Shown in pieces: positions 61,544 through 64,000 of a stretch of DNA of 64,000 bases. The notes under the pieces are model-generated. The model searched no databases and was not told where the DNA came from. It saw only the letters and a program-made list of their open reading frames with translations. The translations under genes and the position numbers were made by a program. The first letter of the stretch is position 1. Each line of letters opens with the position of its first letter. Source of the stretch: Triglochin maritima (taxonomy: Eukaryota; Streptophyta; Magnoliopsida; Alismatales; Juncaginaceae); NCBI GenBank assembly GCA_963682175.1, contig OY821789.1:33982188-34046187 (forward strand), read 5' to 3'.

Positions 61544-61959
61544 CAATGTTTTGGGACCGCCTAGGCGACCGGGGGCTTCCGGTCGCCTGGGCGATCGCCT
61601 AAGTGGTTGTGCGACCGCTCAAGTCTGGGCGGTCTTTTTTTTAATTCAATTAAATTTTATAAAATAGATAAAAAATCAGGAAAAATCGGGAAAAATAGGA
61701 AAAAATACACACATATTATCTAAAAATATCATACATGTTTAGGCTTCGAAAAGACACCTAGTTCCTCGACCAAGGCTTCACTAGGCACCCCATCTACCCA
61801 CCTAAACACTTAGGTATACAATTTATTGCTTAGTAGTATGATTATAAAGGTAACTCAGAGTTCATACAATAACAGATAAGAGAGAAATTAGAATCACAAA
61901 CTAACTAACTAATTCCATTAGACACATTGATCTAATGTCCAACTGGGAACCATATCATA

Positions 61960-63260
61960 TCATCCACCACCATCAGAGTCGTCGGAGTGGTTCTCGTTCG
62001 GATTGTCGACGTAGACATCATCTTCTTCAGTTTCTTCATCGTCGGATTGGACATATTGCTCGTCGATGTCCATCGGTGGTTGAGAACTCGATGCACCTGG
62101 ATCTCTAGAACTAATGTGAACGATGACATCATCCATGCCACCACCTAAGAATGACGCGTCAGATGCAGTGGAACACCGCGCGTCAGATGCAGTGGACATG
62201 GATCAAGCAAAGCGTCTCCATGAAGAAGAATGTTCTAAAGCTGCTTCCTCGGCATCGGCCCATGTAAGCTTCTCTCCAGCGAAGACCGGATATTCAGTTT
62301 CTACCAACCATAGATGCTCGTTGAAGAGATCGTAGTCCACACTGATGGGGTCATAAAATCTGGGCTTCTCCATCCTTTGCTGAAACCTTTGCCTTAACTT
62401 TTGGTTGTAGTTCACATACACCAAGTCATTCATCTTCTTCACAGCCAACTTGTTCCTTCTCGTTGAGTGCAACTGCTCGAAGACACTCCAATTCCGCTCA
62501 CAACCGGATGTCGAGCATGGCAATCCCAACACCCTCAGGGCCAACCTTTGTAATGTGGTCTCTCCCATGTCTGCGTCATAAGATTGTCACCAATCTATAG
62601 GTCTTCTTTCCGTCCTTTGTCTGACGACCATATCCCTCGAGAATATTCTGAGGGAGTTCTTGTAACGATCAAGTAGACCGCAAATCTTGTCTTGTTCTGC
62701 AGGAGTGGGGACGAGCCGTTCTACGACATCTATGAATCCAGGCATATGCTCATTGAAAACTACATTTCGATCATGAGGTGGGACGGAGAAGAAGGTATCA
62801 GGGTTGAGTGAGAAACCAGCTGGGTGTAGCGGTGAGGACATCATCTTCCCTGGACCCCACCTGGTGTCAATGAGGTCGATGACTTGCTTGTACAACCTCG
62901 GGTTTCCGTCAAAGTTCTTCATGATTTGTTCTTTGGCTTTCTCCATTGCGTCACACAAATATCTCATCGGTGGTTTCTCATCGCCGTCAACAAGTCTAAG
63001 AACCTGGACCATAGGTTGTGAGGCCTTCAGTGCCTTCACGACGTTGGTCCGGAAACCACTTTGTAGAATGGTCTCGACAACTTCAGTAAAGATCTCCTTC
63101 TTTTTCTTGTTCTTTATCCAACTTGCATTAGGATCATTGTACTCCGGGGAAACAACAAAGGCTCGGAGTCTGTCTTTCTTCAGAAACAACCTTTGCAAAC
63201 TCAGAAAGGTGGTGACAAATCTCGTGACAGCAGGGCGTAGCAGGTTCCCTTCACATCAAG
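61960..63260 (-). pseudogene. hAT transposase, C-terminal part, broken
   Basis: Translation from 63240 down: LLRPAVTRFVTTFLSLQRLFLKKDRLRAF, then IDLIDTRWGPGKMMSSPLHPAGFSLNP, then the dimerisation domain LALRVLGLPCSTSGCERNWSVFEQLHSTRRNKL and an acidic tail (QSDDEETEEDDVYVD). These are hallmark hAT blocks (DUF659-less C-terminal half plus hATC). In-frame TGA stops lie at 62587-62589 (in place of the second Trp of the DWW motif) and 62203-62205. A short tandem duplication follows near 62148-62195. The N-terminal zinc-finger half is not seen. Confidence 0.8.
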
Positions 63261-64000
63261 AGAACTCGGCAGCACAGTGTCGAGTTCTTTTGAAGAGAAA
63301 TCGACAAATTCATTTAATTTAAGAACTCGACAAATTTATTTTCCGTTTCAGAACTTTTTGACAACGAACACAATTATTTCCAACAACAAATATTGCAGCA
63401 AACACAATCATTTCAACCACAAAACATAAACAACTATAATAAAATCAAAATAACATCTACAATAACAAGTTTAACATTTTAACATAAATAAAACCAAAAC
63501 TAGTGTAATAAAACTCAAATAAGTTTAATACAACCAAAAACTTATCATAAGTGACATCTCAATCTGTTCTTCTTCTTTTTAGGACGTGCTTGAGCACGTC
63601 CTCTCCCTCGGCTGCGCCCCCCTCCTCATGTTGCATTCTCTGTCTGTTCAGTATCCCGAGTCAGACTGTCATCGTCTTCTTGTGTGTGTGAATCTTCTTC
63701 TTCAACGACGCGATCCTGACTCAACTGTAAGTGAGTTCTTGAGCACCAAAACACATGAGTCAAGCCTTCATTTTTTCCTTCAATTTTCCAACCATCGAAG
63801 AGTCTGTCTTGTGATCTCTGATTGCATCTTGAATTTGATGGAGTTATTCGTGGAACTCATAAACTCCGTACACTTACAAATAATTAAACCATTTAACAAA
63901 CATTAAACACAATTTAAAAACATCGTAATTGTTTAATTAAATGTTTAAATCATATCATCTCACGCTCTCTACCCGCTCGAGGTCTGTATAAGTTATGCTT
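63261..64000. other. Window end: AT-rich DNA with a small unrecognised coding remnant
   Basis: Around 63560-63720 the - strand encodes an acidic stretch (VVEEEDSHTQEDDDS), then a GGGRSRGRGRAQARPKKKKN tail ending at TGA near 63554, with one in-frame TGA inside. It resembles transposase or nuclear-protein C-termini but I cannot assign it. The repeated AAGAACTCGACAAATTT text near 63250-63350 may mark another element's edge. Confidence 0.35.

Larger units (their letters stand above)
61544..64000. mobile_element. hAT element, left end and transposase (runs off the window)
   Basis: Left terminus CAATGTTTTGGGACCGCCTA with CCTAGGCGACC-type subterminal repeats to about 61640, matching the ends of the 584-bp element at 14780. 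The flanking 8-mer GTTAAGAT (61536-61543) would be the left target duplication. The right end is not in the window, or another element interrupts it after about 63260. Confidence 0.7.

Overview
This is nuclear DNA from a flowering plant, most likely a eudicot. Genes are rich in short exons with GT/AG introns, the proteins match plant-only families (thylakoid TL29, ZIP transporter, PARP-like fold protein), and the intergenic space is packed with plant transposons (Tekay/Del-type LTR elements, Mutator-like elements, hAT). I cannot name the species. All exon models were built by eye from splice sites, reading frame and remembered family sequences; no alignment was run.

Host genes, left to right: (1) the 3' end of ORC3, an origin recognition complex subunit (+, ends 2528); (2) TL29/APX4, the thylakoid-lumen ascorbate-peroxidase-like protein (-, 3849-6956, 11 exons, 345 aa), tail to tail with ORC3; (3) an intronless 244-aa protein with a plant PARP-like domain (-, 8251-8985); (4) a ZIP metal transporter (+, 21919-30463, 3 exons, 344 aa) whose second intron is swollen to 7 kb by a Mutator-like element; (5) a very large conserved gene of unknown function (-, 44002-61142, 26 exons, 2145 aa) with an N-terminal discoidin-like domain and a C-terminal coiled coil.

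Mobile DNA fills most of the rest. At 10506-12393 is a solo Tekay-type LTR with a perfect target duplication. 14.7-17.3 kb is a decayed MuDR-type transposase with a 584-bp hAT element inside it. 17.4-21.5 kb is a nest of LTR remnants, including a solo Copia-like LTR (19644-21132) inserted in an old Tekay-like LTR. 23150-30026 is a Mutator-like element with a FAR1-type transposase and a Ulp1-associated gene lacking its protease. 30783-39587 is a complete, young Tekay/Del retrotransposon with near-identical 2.1-kb LTRs, primer binding site, polypurine tract, uninterrupted gag-pol and a 5-bp target duplication. 39.8-43.8 kb is a Mutator-like element carrying plant-mobile-domain and OTU-protease genes, all broken. 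From 61544 to the end is an hAT element related to the small one at 14.8 kb.

The most unusual signal is an array of the palindrome CGGTCGACCG and close variants. It occurs in LTRs of at least two, probably three, unrelated retrotransposon families in this window. In the best-preserved arrays the sites come in pairs whose members start 18-23 bp apart (mostly 21-22, about two helical turns), while the gaps between pairs vary. Seven pairs lie upstream of the TATA box of the Copia-like solo LTR and eight pairs lie in each Tekay LTR. I know of no description of this architecture.
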